Assembly: GCF_928392795.1 (NCBI RefSeq)
Contig: NZ_CAKMTJ010000007.1
Coordinates: forward strand, 101,505-165,504
From: Rothia nasimurium
GTDB lineage: Bacteria; Actinomycetota; Actinomycetes; Actinomycetales; Micrococcaceae
Length of the DNA: 64,000 nt
Direction of reading: 5' to 3'
A program made the translations under genes and the position numbers. This document shows, piece by piece, positions 1 through 8,342 of the stretch. How positions within the stretch are numbered: the stretch's first letter is position 1; each line of letters starts with the position of its first letter. Under the pieces are notes generated by a model that had not been told where the DNA came from, made no database searches, and saw only the letters and a program-made list of their open reading frames with translations.

Positions 1-803
1 TTCCAGTTTTCGCGACCGGGGGTGACCTTCTTGATGTCAGCGGGATCCAGACGCATGAGCAGCACAACGGCCTTGGCCTTTTCCTCGAGGTAGCCGTTCT
101 CGTGGGTCAGGCTAGAGAGGGTTTCGGGCAGGACGTGGTAGGCAGAACCCAGAGTAACGTCAGCAGCCTTGATGGGGGTGCCGGAGGGGTCGCGCACGAG
201 GCGGACGCCTTCGTCCCACAGGGTGTACTTGAGTACTGAGGGGTCTGCGGGGCCCAGGTCACGGAACAGGGTGACGAAGGTCAGGGGAGCGAGGATAACG
301 GAACCGATGAGGGTATTACGAAGAAGCGGGCGACGCTTGATGCCTGATTCTTCGATGATGGTTTCAACGATTTCCTGAGCCTCTGCGCGGTCCTCTTCAG
401 AGGTAACCGCGTGACGCTCTTCGACCATTTCGTGGTCGGGCATGAGTGAGCGTGCCCAGTGGACGATACCGATACCGATACCGAACATGGCAAAAGCGAT
501 GCCGAGACCCAGCAGAAGGTTCTGCAGACGAAGCATGTTGTTTGCTTCGGGGTTCATGACATCGTAGAAGTTGCCGCTTACCTCTACACCGAAGTAGCCA
601 ATCCAGAAAAGCAGGGAGCCCAGCATGGAGATGACGAATAGCAGAACTACCTGTCGCTCGGCACCCTTAGCTTTTTTGGAATCGACGTCGGTGAGTCGGG
701 GAGCATGCGGGGGAAGTCCGGGGTTAGCGAACTTCTCCTGACTTGCCTCTTGAGAGGTAACTACGGCAGCCTTTTCATGTGCGCCGTCACTATGGTTTCC
801 CAT
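1..803 (-). CDS. qcrA: Cytochrome bc1 complex Rieske iron-sulfur subunit QcrA, partial
   Basis: Reading the minus strand from an ATG at 803 gives an uninterrupted frame that runs off the left edge of the window, so only about the first 267 residues are present. The N-terminus is hydrophilic and is followed by three hydrophobic segments: VVLLFVISMLGSLLFWIGYF, a LLLGLGIAFAMFGIGIGIV stretch, and one beginning after RRPLLRNTLIG. This three-helix N-terminal extension is the actinobacterial QcrA arrangement. The Rieske domain with its Cys/His cluster ligands would lie further along and is outside the window. A GAGG Shine-Dalgarno sits 6 nt before the ATG. It follows ctaE and qcrC in the usual actinobacterial order, and qcrB is expected next, off the edge. 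The protein is predicted to pass electrons from menaquinol to QcrC in the bcc-aa3 supercomplex. Confidence 0.93.
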   Translation of the reverse strand, partial: MGNHSDGAHEKAAVVTSQEASQEKFANPGLPPHAPRLTDVDSKKAKGAERQVVLLFVISMLGSLLFWIGYFGVEVSGNFYDVMNPEANNMLRLQNLLLGLGIAFAMFGIGIGIVHWARSLMPDHEMVEERHAVTSEEDRAEAQEIVETIIEESGIKRRPLLRNTLIGSVILAPLTFVTLFRDLGPADPSVLKYTLWDEGVRLVRDPSGTPIKAADVTLGSAYHVLPETLSSLTHENGYLEEKAKAVVLLMRLDPADIKKVTPGRENW

Positions 804-852
804 GTGTTGCCTCAAATCTTCCTTGGTACGAAATTTATGTGTGTGCGTGAGC

Positions 853-1647
853 TTATGCAGCTCGTGAAGTCAGCCAGAGGGTGAATGCAATGACGATGAC
901 CAGGCCGAGGGTCCAGATCAGAAGACCTTCAGACACGGGGCCGAGTGAGCCAAGCTTGAAACCACCAACCGATGCGTTAACTTCCTGGGACTTCAGGTAG
1001 GTAATGACATCGCGCTTTTCTTCGGGGGTGATGTTTGCGTCGTTAAAGACGGGCATGTTCTGCGGGCCAGTTTCCATAGCCTCGTAGATGTGCTTCTCTG
1101 AAACGCCCATCAGGGTAGGAGCAAACTTACCGCGGGTAAGAGCACCACCAACGCCAGCAGCGTTATGGCACATAGCGCAGTTTGCGAGGAATACCTTTGC
1201 GCCATTGGCTGCATCGCCCTTGGAAACATCGAGGTACTCTTCCTCGGGGATGGTGGGGCCTGCACCGAGTGATGCAACGTAGGCTGCGAGCTGCTTAGTC
1301 TGCTCATCGTTGAACTGGCCGGGCTTCAGCTGAGCCTGAACGCCCTGCATCTGCATGGGCATGCGGCCGGTGCCTACCTGGAAGTCAACAGCAGCAGCGC
1401 CAACACCGATCAGTGAGGGGCCGTCTACTGAGCCTTCTGCGTTAGTACCGTGGCAGGTTGCACAGTTGGCCAGAAAGAGTTTCTGGCCTTCTGAGATGTC
1501 TTCTGCAGTGTAGGTGGTGCTTGTAGCGGCTTGAGCCTCGTTAGTAGCCGTGGCAACTGCGTAGAGGCCACCAGATAGGAGGAGGGCAAGGGCAAGCAAC
1601 ACGAGAGCTGCGAGCGGATGACGTCGCTTTTGAGAAAGTGCCTTCAC
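853..1647 (-). CDS. qcrC: Diheme cytochrome c subunit QcrC of the bc1 complex
   Basis: The 264-residue protein has an N-terminal membrane segment (about residues 12-34), two cytochrome c domains each with a CXXCH haem site (CATCH near residue 62 and CAMCH near residue 160), and a C-terminal membrane anchor ending LWLTSRAA. The two-haem, two-anchor design is the actinobacterial QcrC, which replaces soluble cytochrome c by wiring the bc1 complex directly to the aa3 oxidase. The start is a GTG at 1647 preceded by AAAGGA 8 nt upstream. It lies between ctaE and qcrA on the same strand with short gaps, so the three are probably co-transcribed. Confidence 0.96.
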   Translation of the reverse strand: MKALSQKRRHPLAALVLLALALLLSGGLYAVATATNEAQAATSTTYTAEDISEGQKLFLANCATCHGTNAEGSVDGPSLIGVGAAAVDFQVGTGRMPMQMQGVQAQLKPGQFNDEQTKQLAAYVASLGAGPTIPEEEYLDVSKGDAANGAKVFLANCAMCHNAAGVGGALTRGKFAPTLMGVSEKHIYEAMETGPQNMPVFNDANITPEEKRDVITYLKSQEVNASVGGFKLGSLGPVSEGLLIWTLGLVIVIAFTLWLTSRAA

Positions 1648-1699
1648 GTCGTTGTTCCTTTGTGTGTGTGCTAGTTGGTTTACTTTTAGCGGTTACCGG

Positions 1700-2338
1700 T
1701 TACTTGAGGAAGTAGACGATAAGGAACAGGGCGATCCAGACGACGTCTACGAAGTGCCAGTAGTAAGAAACAACGATTGCTGAGGTTGCTTCGTAGTGAC
1801 CGAAACGCTTAGCAACATAGGCACGGCCGATGATCAGCAGGAAGGCGATCAGGCCGCCGGTTACGTGGAGTGCGTGGAAACCGGTGGTGATGTAGAAAGC
1901 TGAGCCATAAGCACTTGACGCGATAGTCATACCTTCAGCTACAAGGTTTGCGTATTCGTAAGCCTGGACGGAAACGAAGAACGCACCCATGATGAAGGTG
2001 AGCAGGAACCACTCAACCATGCCCCATTCACGGACATTGAAGAGGGAACCGGTGCGGCGGGGCTTGAGCTGTTCAGCCTTGAAAACACCAAACTGGCAGG
2101 TAACGGAGCTCAGCACCAGCACGATGGTGTTGGCGAGAGCGAGAGGGACTTCAAGCAGCGGGGTATTCTCAGCCCAAATATCGGGGCGAGAAGCGCGCAG
2201 AGTGAAGTACATTGCGAACAGGCCGGCGAAGAACATGAGCTCTGAGGCAAGCCAAACGACGGTGCCGACAGACACCTGGTTGGGTCGATTCAGAGCGGCG
2301 TGTGCCGACTTACTTGGGGTATGGGTTGCAGTTGTCAC
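1700..2338 (-). CDS. ctaE: Cytochrome c oxidase subunit III (CtaE)
   Basis: This is a five-helix heme-copper oxidase subunit III of 212 residues. Family features are the [20 protein letters not shown] region and the later HALHVTGG and [10 protein letters not shown] stretches. It is a structural subunit of the aa3-type terminal oxidase in the cytoplasmic membrane. A longer frame opens at 2374, but I chose the GTG at 2338: the protein then begins VTTATHTPS, which resembles family members, and a -10-like CATAAT lies 6 nt before the GTG. The upstream extension (HGHFYRHN) is unlike the family. It heads the ctaE-qcrC-qcrA cluster. Confidence 0.95.
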   Translation of the reverse strand: MTTATHTPSKSAHAALNRPNQVSVGTVVWLASELMFFAGLFAMYFTLRASRPDIWAENTPLLEVPLALANTIVLVLSSVTCQFGVFKAEQLKPRRTGSLFNVREWGMVEWFLLTFIMGAFFVSVQAYEYANLVAEGMTIASSAYGSAFYITTGFHALHVTGGLIAFLLIIGRAYVAKRFGHYEATSAIVVSYYWHFVDVVWIALFLIVYFLK

Positions 2339-2374
2339 ATAGACATTATGTCTGTAAAAGTGCCCGTGAACCAA
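2339..2374 (-). promoter_or_regulatory. Predicted leaderless promoter of ctaE
   Basis: On the minus strand a TTGGTT box (2369-2374) and a CATAAT box (2345-2350) are separated by 18 bp. Six bases then precede the GTG at 2338, so transcription would start on or next to the start codon. No Shine-Dalgarno is visible. Confidence 0.5.
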
Positions 2375-2423
2375 TAGGTAAGGGGGTTTGCTAGGAGGTG
2401 TGTTGTAAATCCTGCATATCTAC

Positions 2424-2443
2424 CCCCTAATCTAGGGGTTTTT
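2424..2443. promoter_or_regulatory. Inverted repeat between ctaE and trpD
   Basis: CCCCTA-ATC-TAGGGG forms a perfect 6-bp inverted repeat and is followed by TTTTT on the plus strand. No plus-strand gene ends upstream of it, so a terminator role is doubtful. It lies about 55 bp upstream of the predicted ctaE promoter and could be an operator for either divergent gene. Confidence 0.35.
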
Positions 2444-2562
2444 GGCAGAAGCTTGGCGACACGTTGTATGTAAAACTTACGTAACCCACATTCCGATTCA
2501 TCTGAAAGTAAAAGCTGGGCTGGGGCCTATCTCACGAGGTCGCTCAGAGTGCAAAAGAGCCG

Positions 2563-2568
2563 TAGAAT
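2563..2568 (+). promoter_or_regulatory. Predicted -10 box of trpD (leaderless)
   Basis: TAGAAT ends 7 bases before the trpD ATG at 2576. There is no Shine-Dalgarno in between and no convincing -35 box. Confidence 0.4.
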
Positions 2569-2575
2569 GTGAGCC

Positions 2576-3616
2576 ATGACAGGCACCATCACGTGGAAAC
2601 TTATTCTTAATCAGCTCGTAGCCCAGCAGGATCTTGCACCAGCTCAGATTGAGTGGGCTATGCAAGATATCATGTCAGGCTCTACACCCGAGGCTATCAT
2701 CGGGGCGTTCCTTGTTGGACTTCATGTTAAAGGTGAAACTCCTGAAGAGCTTGCAGCCCTAGCGCAAGGCATGCTTGACAAGGCAGAACACATCGAAGTT
2801 ACCCGAGATGCAGTGGATATTGTAGGCACCGGGGGAGACCAGCAGAATACCGTCAATATTTCTACTATGGCCTCCTTGGTCATTGCAGGTGCCGGAGTAC
2901 CAGTTATTAAACACGGCAATAGAGCATCTTCATCCTCAAGTGGAAGTGCAGACGTGCTGGCAGAACTTGGCATAAACCTTGACCTAAGCATTAAGGATGT
3001 TGCGGGTGCAGTTGAAGCTGCTGGTATCACTTTCCTCTTCGCCCAGGTTTTCCACCCGTCAATGCGTCATGTGGCACCGACTCGCCGCTCCATCGCCGTC
3101 CCAACAGCCTTTAACTATCTTGGACCCATGACTAACCCAGCCCGTGTACGAGCCTCTGCCATCGGTGTTGCTGACGCCGAAATGGCGGAGAAAATCGCTG
3201 CCGTTTTTGCCTCACGTGGTGATCATGCGCTGATTTTCCGCGGAAATGATGGCCTGGACGAAATTACCATCACCGGCGAATCTCAGGTGTGGGAAACAGT
3301 TGATGGGGGAGTTGAACACTATGTACTGACTCCCACTGATTTTGGCATCGAGCTGGCGAGCCTGGATGATCTGCGCGGGGGAGACGCTCGCTACAACGCT
3401 GGTGTATTCCATGAAATTCTCGACGGTAAACCAGGGCCCATCCTCAATGCAGTGCTCCTGAACGCCGCAGCAGGTTTAACTGCCTTCCGGCCAGTAGAGG
3501 ACAGGCCCTTTGCGGTGCGCTTCGAGGAGGCTCTCAAGGACGCCCGTGCGTCTGTCGAAACAGGTAAAGCTAAGGCTGTGCTTGAACAATGGATAGCCTA
3601 TAGCAATAGTAAATAA
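2576..3616 (+). CDS. trpD: Anthranilate phosphoribosyltransferase
   Basis: This 346-residue enzyme transfers phosphoribose from PRPP to anthranilate, the second committed step of tryptophan synthesis. The phosphate-binding loop GTGGDQQNTVNIST starts near residue 85, and KHGNRASSSSSGSADVL follows near residue 116. Both are hallmarks of the TrpD glycosyltransferase fold, and the length is normal. It stands alone between respiratory genes and a terminator with no other trp gene nearby, as is common for trpD in Actinobacteria, where it often sits next to ctaE. The ATG is preceded by a -10-like box but no ribosome site, so a leaderless message is likely. Confidence 0.96.
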   Translation: MTGTITWKLILNQLVAQQDLAPAQIEWAMQDIMSGSTPEAIIGAFLVGLHVKGETPEELAALAQGMLDKAEHIEVTRDAVDIVGTGGDQQNTVNISTMASLVIAGAGVPVIKHGNRASSSSSGSADVLAELGINLDLSIKDVAGAVEAAGITFLFAQVFHPSMRHVAPTRRSIAVPTAFNYLGPMTNPARVRASAIGVADAEMAEKIAAVFASRGDHALIFRGNDGLDEITITGESQVWETVDGGVEHYVLTPTDFGIELASLDDLRGGDARYNAGVFHEILDGKPGPILNAVLLNAAAGLTAFRPVEDRPFAVRFEEALKDARASVETGKAKAVLEQWIAYSNSK

Positions 3617-3627
3617 CCCATAAAGAT

Positions 3628-3652
3628 GTGGCCCCAGTTTTTCTGGGGCCAC
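3628..3652. terminator. Terminator after trpD
   Basis: A perfect 10-bp stem (GTGGCCCCAG / CTGGGGCCAC) closes a TTTTT loop. It lies between convergent trpD and the DUF3054 gene. The T-tract is weak, as is usual for GC-rich actinobacterial terminators. Confidence 0.75.
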
Positions 3653-3683
3653 ACTGCTTTAAGACTGCCTACACCGGAAAGGG

Positions 3684-4067
3684 TCAGGCCTTACGACGTA
3701 CGAACCAAAGGATTAGACGCCAGCCCACTAAAAACACTAGTAGGGTTAGGGCTGATACCACCACAAAAGCGGTTGCAGCAGTATCACCAAAAGACAGGCG
3801 TAGACCAAGCCCCAAAACCAGGGTGGTAATCCACATCATGAAACCTTCAAGCAGAAGGGGCAGTTGCCGCCTAGAACTCACAGCCCACACACCAAGATGA
3901 CCAGCGCAAGCGGCCAGCAAGAAAGGTGCGGCGGTGGCTAATAGCTGGGACAGCGGTTCCTGGTGACTGGTGAGCCCGATAGTAATAAAAAGAAGGACGA
4001 GGGCCAGGTCAATCACCGCACGAACCGGCTGGGACAAATACTTACCTGAATCAACTGAACTGAGCAT
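3684..4067 (-). CDS. DUF3054 family membrane protein
   Basis: This 127-residue protein is almost entirely hydrophobic, with four predicted helices (about 18-34, 44-64, 73-91 and 95-120). The RAVIDLALVLLFITIGLTSH start and the GLRLSFGDTAATAF...GWRLILWFV end match DUF3054, an actinobacterial family of unknown function. No catalytic residues are evident. The stop converges on the trpD terminator. A TAGAGT box (4074-4079) ends 6 nt before the ATG with no Shine-Dalgarno, suggesting another leaderless start. Confidence 0.7.
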   Translation of the reverse strand: MLSSVDSGKYLSQPVRAVIDLALVLLFITIGLTSHQEPLSQLLATAAPFLLAACAGHLGVWAVSSRRQLPLLLEGFMMWITTLVLGLGLRLSFGDTAATAFVVVSALTLLVFLVGWRLILWFVRRKA

Positions 4068-4155
4068 AGTTTTACTCTAACGCAGGATCACCAAGCCCAG
4101 CAGTTACCGGGGTTAGTCAAGGGCACCCAGGGGAGCTTTTTTAGCTTTACTTTAC

Positions 4156-4186
4156 ATAATGTATATTATCGGCTTTATAGAAAGCC
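4156..4186. promoter_or_regulatory. AT-rich inverted repeats upstream of the NfeD gene
   Basis: ATAAT-GTAT-ATTAT (4156-4169) is a perfect AT-rich inverted repeat. It is followed at 4171-4186 by GGCTTT-ATAG-AAAGCC, a perfect 6-bp stem. They sit in the 228-bp gap between divergent genes and may be promoter elements or operators. No known regulator motif is recognised. Confidence 0.3.
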
Positions 4187-4295
4187 TTGCTGAGATGGTC
4201 AAATCTCCTTATATCTCACGTAATGACTAGCACAGTGAAACAGCATCAGGAAGAATAGATAAGTACTAACACACACCGACCTGTGGGAGGTACAC

Positions 4296-4754
4296 ATGAT
4301 TGATTGGTTCACTCAGAACCTCTGGGCTTTCTGGCTCACCGCTGCTATCGTTCTAGCCATTATCGAGATTTTGATGCTCGACTTCGTCTTTCTAATGATG
4401 GCCCTAGCTGCCCTGTCGGCAACGCTGAGCACCACTTTCCTCGATTCTTTTGTTGCGCAGGTTGTTCTCTTTGCGATTATTAGTATCGCCCTTCTCTTGG
4501 GGCTCCGCCCGCCGCTTATCAAGCGTTTCCATCAAAGCTCACCCAATATCGCGATGAACTCTGACGGTCTGGTTGGCCAGGATGCCCTTGTAACCCAAAC
4601 CGTCACCGATCAGACCGGTCTTGCCCGTATCGCCGGTGATACCTGGACGGCCCGCCCTGAAAGCAACCAGTTGGTTCTCCCTGAAGGGTCAACAGCAACC
4701 GTCGTGGCTATTCGTGGTGCAACCGCCTACCTAGCTCCTCACACTGCAAAATAA
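4296..4754 (+). CDS. NfeD-like membrane protein
   Basis: The 152-residue protein has an N-terminal hydrophobic half with two or three helices (about 8-70). A soluble beta-rich C-terminal domain (about 80-150) contains LVGQDALVTQTV and GDTWTARPESNQLVLPEGSTATVVAIRG, the OB-fold typical of NfeD. NfeD proteins partner with SPFH-domain proteins in membrane microdomains, and the SPFH gene follows 30 bp downstream, so the pair is likely an operon. A strong GGGAGG Shine-Dalgarno lies 5 nt before the ATG. It is the short class without a ClpP-like protease domain. Confidence 0.88.
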   Translation: MIDWFTQNLWAFWLTAAIVLAIIEILMLDFVFLMMALAALSATLSTTFLDSFVAQVVLFAIISIALLLGLRPPLIKRFHQSSPNIAMNSDGLVGQDALVTQTVTDQTGLARIAGDTWTARPESNQLVLPEGSTATVVAIRGATAYLAPHTAK

Positions 4755-4784
4755 CCTTTAACTTAAAGATTAAGGTCGTAACCT

Positions 4785-5909
4785 ATGACAGCTTCAACCA
4801 TCACCACAACCATCCTGCTTACAGCCCTTGTCCTCTTGGTGCTCATCACCCTGCTCAAGGCTGTGCGCATTATTCCTCAGGCCCGCGCTGGCATCGTCGA
4901 GCGTCTGGGTAAGTACCACACCACCCTCAACCCCGGCTTCCACGTCACCGTTCCCTTTATCGACCGCGTCCTGCCCCTCATTGACCTGCGTGAACAGGTC
5001 GTGTCCTTCCCCGCCCAGTCTGTCATCACCGAAGATAACCTGGTCGTCGGTATCGATACCGTGGTCTACTTCCAGGTGACCGACCCCAAGGCCGCGACCT
5101 ACGAAATCACCAACTACATCCAGGCGGTAGACGAGCTGACCAGCGCCACCCTGCGCAATGTCGTCGGTGGTCTCAACCTCGAAGAAACCCTGACCTCCCG
5201 CGACCAGATTAACAGCGAGCTGCGAGGGGTTCTCGACAGCACCACCGGCCGGTGGGGCATCCGCGTCTCCCGCGTCGATATCAAGGAAATTCAGCCTCCG
5301 CACTCCATCCAGGACTCCATGGAAAAGCAGATGCGAGCCGAGCGGGACCGCCGAGCCGCTATTCTAACCGCTGAAGGCCAGAAGCAGTCCCAGATTCTGA
5401 CCGCTGAAGGTGACTCTCGCGCTGCGATTCTGCGAGCTGAAGGTGAGAAGCAGTCCCAGATTCTAACTGCTGAGGGTGATGCTAAGGCAGCTATCCTGCG
5501 TGCTGACGGTGAAGCCCAGGCTATCCAGAAAGTCTTCCACGCAATCCACGCCTCGAACCCCAGCCAGAAGCTACTGACCTACCAGTACCTGCAGACCCTG
5601 CCCAAGCTGGCCGAGGGCGATGCCAATAAACTCTGGTTCATTCCCACCGAGCTCGGTGATGCCCTGCGCGGTATCGGCAACGCTTTCTCACCCCTGGGTA
5701 ACGAGGGCGCACCTGAGACCGAGGAAGGGTCTACCCCTGCGACTCCCCCGTCCTCTCCCCTGGTCGACACCCCGGTGATCCGCGTGACCCCTGAAGACCT
5801 CAACCCCAACCTCGATAAGCTCGATAGCGGCGTTGAAGTCCCTCAGGAGGGCGAGCTCCCTACCGGCGAATCAGCTGAGGGCACAGACCCCCACACCCCC
5901 GGCGCCTAA
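4785..5909 (+). CDS. SPFH/band 7 domain protein (stomatin/QmcA-like)
   Basis: The 374-residue protein has one N-terminal membrane helix (about 5-27), then an SPFH domain beginning RIIPQARAGIVERLGKYH (about 28-180). A coiled coil follows (about 185-245) made of near-identical repeats of the type ILTAEG/AAILRAEG. The C-terminal tail of about 85 residues is rich in Pro, Glu and Thr and looks disordered. Family members oligomerise at the membrane and modulate protease or membrane quality control. The gene directly follows the NfeD partner. The in-frame repeats may vary in number between strains. Confidence 0.9.
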   Translation: MTASTITTTILLTALVLLVLITLLKAVRIIPQARAGIVERLGKYHTTLNPGFHVTVPFIDRVLPLIDLREQVVSFPAQSVITEDNLVVGIDTVVYFQVTDPKAATYEITNYIQAVDELTSATLRNVVGGLNLEETLTSRDQINSELRGVLDSTTGRWGIRVSRVDIKEIQPPHSIQDSMEKQMRAERDRRAAILTAEGQKQSQILTAEGDSRAAILRAEGEKQSQILTAEGDAKAAILRADGEAQAIQKVFHAIHASNPSQKLLTYQYLQTLPKLAEGDANKLWFIPTELGDALRGIGNAFSPLGNEGAPETEEGSTPATPPSSPLVDTPVIRVTPEDLNPNLDKLDSGVEVPQEGELPTGESAEGTDPHTPGA

Positions 5910-5913
5910 AGGT

Positions 5914-5919
5914 TATAAT
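5914..5919 (+). promoter_or_regulatory. Candidate -10 box of rbpA
   Basis: A perfect TATAAT sits just after the SPFH stop codon, about 84 bp before the rbpA ATG. No clear -35 is seen. It would give rbpA a promoter independent of the SPFH gene and a 5' leader of about 75 nt. Confidence 0.4.
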
Positions 5920-6002
5920 GGGTATTTGGCCTGCACGGTTTACCCGCCTTTGAGTAGTTACAAACCTGCAAGCACTTCAGTCACCGTTTATGGAGGAAGA
6001 AA

Positions 6003-6341
6003 ATGAGCGATCGCAGCCTGCGCGGTATGCGCCTGGGTTCACAGTCAATGGAAACCGAATCAGGCGTGGAGCCGGCTCCCCGCCAGCGTGTGGAATACCG
6101 CACAGAAGACGGTGAACGAGTCTTCGTTACCTTCGCGCAGGAAGCTGAGATTCCCGCAACCTGGACCGCCAAGTCCGGCAAGGAAGCCTTCCTGGTTTCT
6201 GGCGACGGCAAGGTTGAAGAGAACGCTGAAAAGCCTGTTCGTACCCACTGGGACATGCTCCTGGAGCGCCGTAGTGTCGAAGAACTTGAAGAGACCCTGC
6301 AGCAGCGTCTTGAGATTTACCGGGAGCGTCACGCCCTCTAG
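6003..6341 (+). CDS. rbpA: RNA polymerase-binding protein RbpA
   Basis: This 112-residue protein has the full RbpA layout: an N-terminal tail (SDRSLRGMRLGSQSMETE), a central core domain (about 28-70), a basic linker, and a C-terminal sigma-interacting domain containing RTHWDMLLERRSVEELEE. RbpA stabilises open promoter complexes with the primary sigma factor in Actinobacteria. The protein contains no cysteine, so it is a zinc-free variant like the mycobacterial one rather than the Streptomyces type. A TGGAGGA Shine-Dalgarno precedes the ATG. It is monocistronic, ending in a long hairpin. Confidence 0.95.
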   Translation: MSDRSLRGMRLGSQSMETESGVEPAPRQRVEYRTEDGERVFVTFAQEAEIPATWTAKSGKEAFLVSGDGKVEENAEKPVRTHWDMLLERRSVEELEETLQQRLEIYRERHAL

Positions 6342-6359
6342 GCTAGTCTCCCTCTAAGA

Positions 6360-6395
6360 CCAAGGGCCCCACCAGATAACTGGTGGGGCCCTTGG
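6360..6395. terminator. Bidirectional terminator between rbpA and the mannosyltransferase
   Basis: A perfect 16-bp stem (left arm begins CCAAGGGCCCC) closes an ATAA loop. It sits between two convergent genes and can serve both strands. Confidence 0.85.
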
Positions 6396-6409
6396 TCTAT
6401 CAACTGCTA

Positions 6410-7144
6410 TTACTTCTTGATGAGGGAGCGAACGCGTTCTGCTCGGGCGGTCAGGCCCCAGCGGGTTACCTTGGTCATGGAGTCAACGATGATGTTGCCG
6501 TCCATCTTGGAGCTGCCGATTTCACGCTCTACGAAGGTGATGGGTACTTCTACAATTTTCAGGCCGGCTTGCTCGGAGCGCCAGGCCAAATCGACCTGGA
6601 AGACGTACCCCTTGGAGTCGATGCCTTCGAGGTTAAGCTTCTGCAGGGCTTCACGGCGGTAGGCGCGGTAGCCCGCGGTGATGTCTTTGACCTTGGTGCC
6701 CAGAATCAGGCGGGTATAAAGGTTGGCGCCGCGGGAAAGGATCTGGCGGTGCAGGGGCCAGTTTTTGGTTTTGCCGCCGGGCACGTAGCGGGAACCGATA
6801 GCCAGGTCAGCTCCACCTTCGATAGCCTGCAGGAGCAGGGGCAGCTGTTCGGGTTGGTGGGAGCAGTCAGCGTCCATCTCGACAAGTACGTCGTAGCCAG
6901 CTTCTAGGCCCCAGTCGAAGCCTGCCAGGTAGGCACCGCCCAGGCCGTCCTTGACGGTGCGGTGGAGGACGTTGATGTGGCTGTCTTCTGCTGCCATGGA
7001 GTCGGCGAGCTGGCCGGTGCCGTCGGGGCTGTTGTCGTCGACGACGAGGATGTCGCAGTCGGGCACAGCTGCGCGCAGGCGCTCTACTACGACGGGAAGG
7101 TTTTCCTTCTCATTGTAGGTAGGAATCACGGTTAGTACTCGCAT
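6410..7144 (-). CDS. Polyprenol monophosphomannose synthase (GT2 family)
   Basis: The 244-residue GT-A fold glycosyltransferase has the N-terminal [11 protein letters not shown] motif, the DDNSPDGTG loop, the metal-binding DxD in [10 protein letters not shown] (near residue 92), and a later [10 protein letters not shown] segment. This is the dolichol-phosphate mannosyltransferase family; the actinobacterial enzyme moves mannose from GDP-mannose to polyprenyl phosphate for lipoglycan and protein mannosylation. There is no fused N-acyltransferase domain and no C-terminal membrane helices, so it is the soluble catalytic type. AAGGAG lies 5 nt before the ATG, and a perfect TATAAT is found about 55 bp upstream. 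Confidence 0.9.
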   Translation of the reverse strand: MRVLTVIPTYNEKENLPVVVERLRAAVPDCDILVVDDNSPDGTGQLADSMAAEDSHINVLHRTVKDGLGGAYLAGFDWGLEAGYDVLVEMDADCSHQPEQLPLLLQAIEGGADLAIGSRYVPGGKTKNWPLHRQILSRGANLYTRLILGTKVKDITAGYRAYRREALQKLNLEGIDSKGYVFQVDLAWRSEQAGLKIVEVPITFVEREIGSSKMDGNIIVDSMTKVTRWGLTARAERVRSLIKK

Positions 7145-7201
7145 GCGGTCTCCTTGTCATGGCCCATCCGAATCGTGGGACGGCGTGTAAACCAGTTCTT
7201 C

Positions 7202-7207
7202 ATTATA
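7202..7207 (-). promoter_or_regulatory. Candidate -10 box of the mannosyltransferase gene
   Basis: A perfect TATAAT on the minus strand, about 58 bp before the ATG at 7144. The -35 is poor. The gene also has a good AAGGAG ribosome site, so this would be a leadered transcript. Confidence 0.45.
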
Positions 7208-7258
7208 TAGGGTGCAGGTGCCCGAGCGTGTATCGCGGGCCTGGGTCTGAGGTGACGC

Positions 7259-8308
7259 CTAGCCCACTTTGTGGCCGTTGCGGTACAGGCTGACCAGCTC
7301 GGGGCGGGGTACGTCGGGGGCAAGGACAGGGAGCAGGGGGGTGCGGGCGCGCGGGTCGGTGCTCCAGGCGGCAATGCGGCTGTCGGGGGTCTGTACGATG
7401 AGTTCGGTGATGGTCCAGAGGGCGCAGTGGGCGGGGGCTCCGGGCACGAGCTGGCCGGTGAAGGGGTTGGGGGCGGACGCTGCGCGGTAGACAGCGCGGG
7501 TGCAGGCGGCAAAAGCGGCGCGAGCCGATACTGCTTGTTCTGGCTGTGCGGGATTGACGGCGGCGTTGACCTGCTCCCAGCCCAATAGTGAGGGCCGGGT
7601 ACCGGGGTCTGACCCTAGGGTTACTGCTGCTCCCGCCGCCAGGGCCCGACCAAAGGCTTCGCCGGAGCGGTCGAAGTCGCCTGAGAAACCGAGGGTGACC
7701 TGTAGGTTTTTGGCTTGTTCGAGGTCGCCTTCGGTTAGCTCGGTGAGTCCTTCCAGGCTGGGGCTGATCCGCAGACGGGTGAGGCCGTCAAGAGGTGCCA
7801 GATGAGCCAGGTACTCCCCTACCTGAGACTCATCGGTGACCACCAGCATCAGTTGCAGACGCTCTTCTGCCAGCGAAGCCAGTAACTGCGAGCTGAGCTC
7901 TCCCGGGGATGAGATAAAAATACCGCGGACGCCGGCGGGCAGCTCCCTGCCACCCTCAAGGCCGCCTACGGGAAGGTAGTAGTCAGCAGCTACCGCAGGG
8001 TGCGCTGCAGGGAGCTCCTGCGCGAAATCAGTGAGCAGCAGGCGGGCATAGCCGTAGCCAGCTGCCGCTAGCTCATCGAGCAGGGCGGGAGCGTCCGCCC
8101 CGGTCGTAGAAGCCGCTGCCAAGGCAAAGCTGGGGGTGACCAGGCGTCCGCCCAGCTCCTGCACGGTCATGGAGGAATCCGCGATAGAGCGGGCACCGGC
8201 GTCCTGCCCCACCCACTCCACCTGCCCCTCGTTCATGACCAGGGCGGTAGCAAAGGGGTCAGCGGGGCTGTAGACAGAGCCATCGAGCATGACAGTTGCG
8301 GGCATCAT
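7259..8308 (-). CDS. Amidohydrolase-like protein lacking the HxH metal site
   Basis: The protein (349 residues from the ATG at 8308, with GAAAGGA upstream) has the outer architecture of the amidohydrolase superfamily. There is an N-terminal beta region (LDGSVYSPADPFATALVMNEGQVEWVGQD), a LVTPSFALAAAS strand where the family has LVTPGFxDxHxH, a TLGSDPG stretch where the last metal Asp normally lies, and a C-terminal GQLVPGAPAHCALW. The HxH dyad and most other metal ligands are absent, so a hydrolase reaction is doubtful. It lies 34 bp downstream of helY and upstream of the mannosyltransferase. The role is unknown; it may be a pseudoenzyme. Confidence 0.7.
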   Translation of the reverse strand: MMPATVMLDGSVYSPADPFATALVMNEGQVEWVGQDAGARSIADSSMTVQELGGRLVTPSFALAAASTTGADAPALLDELAAAGYGYARLLLTDFAQELPAAHPAVAADYYLPVGGLEGGRELPAGVRGIFISSPGELSSQLLASLAEERLQLMLVVTDESQVGEYLAHLAPLDGLTRLRISPSLEGLTELTEGDLEQAKNLQVTLGFSGDFDRSGEAFGRALAAGAAVTLGSDPGTRPSLLGWEQVNAAVNPAQPEQAVSARAAFAACTRAVYRAASAPNPFTGQLVPGAPAHCALWTITELIVQTPDSRIAAWSTDPRARTPLLPVLAPDVPRPELVSLYRNGHKVG

Positions 8309-8342
8309 TGCCGTCCTTTCAAAATACTGACAGTACAACAGA

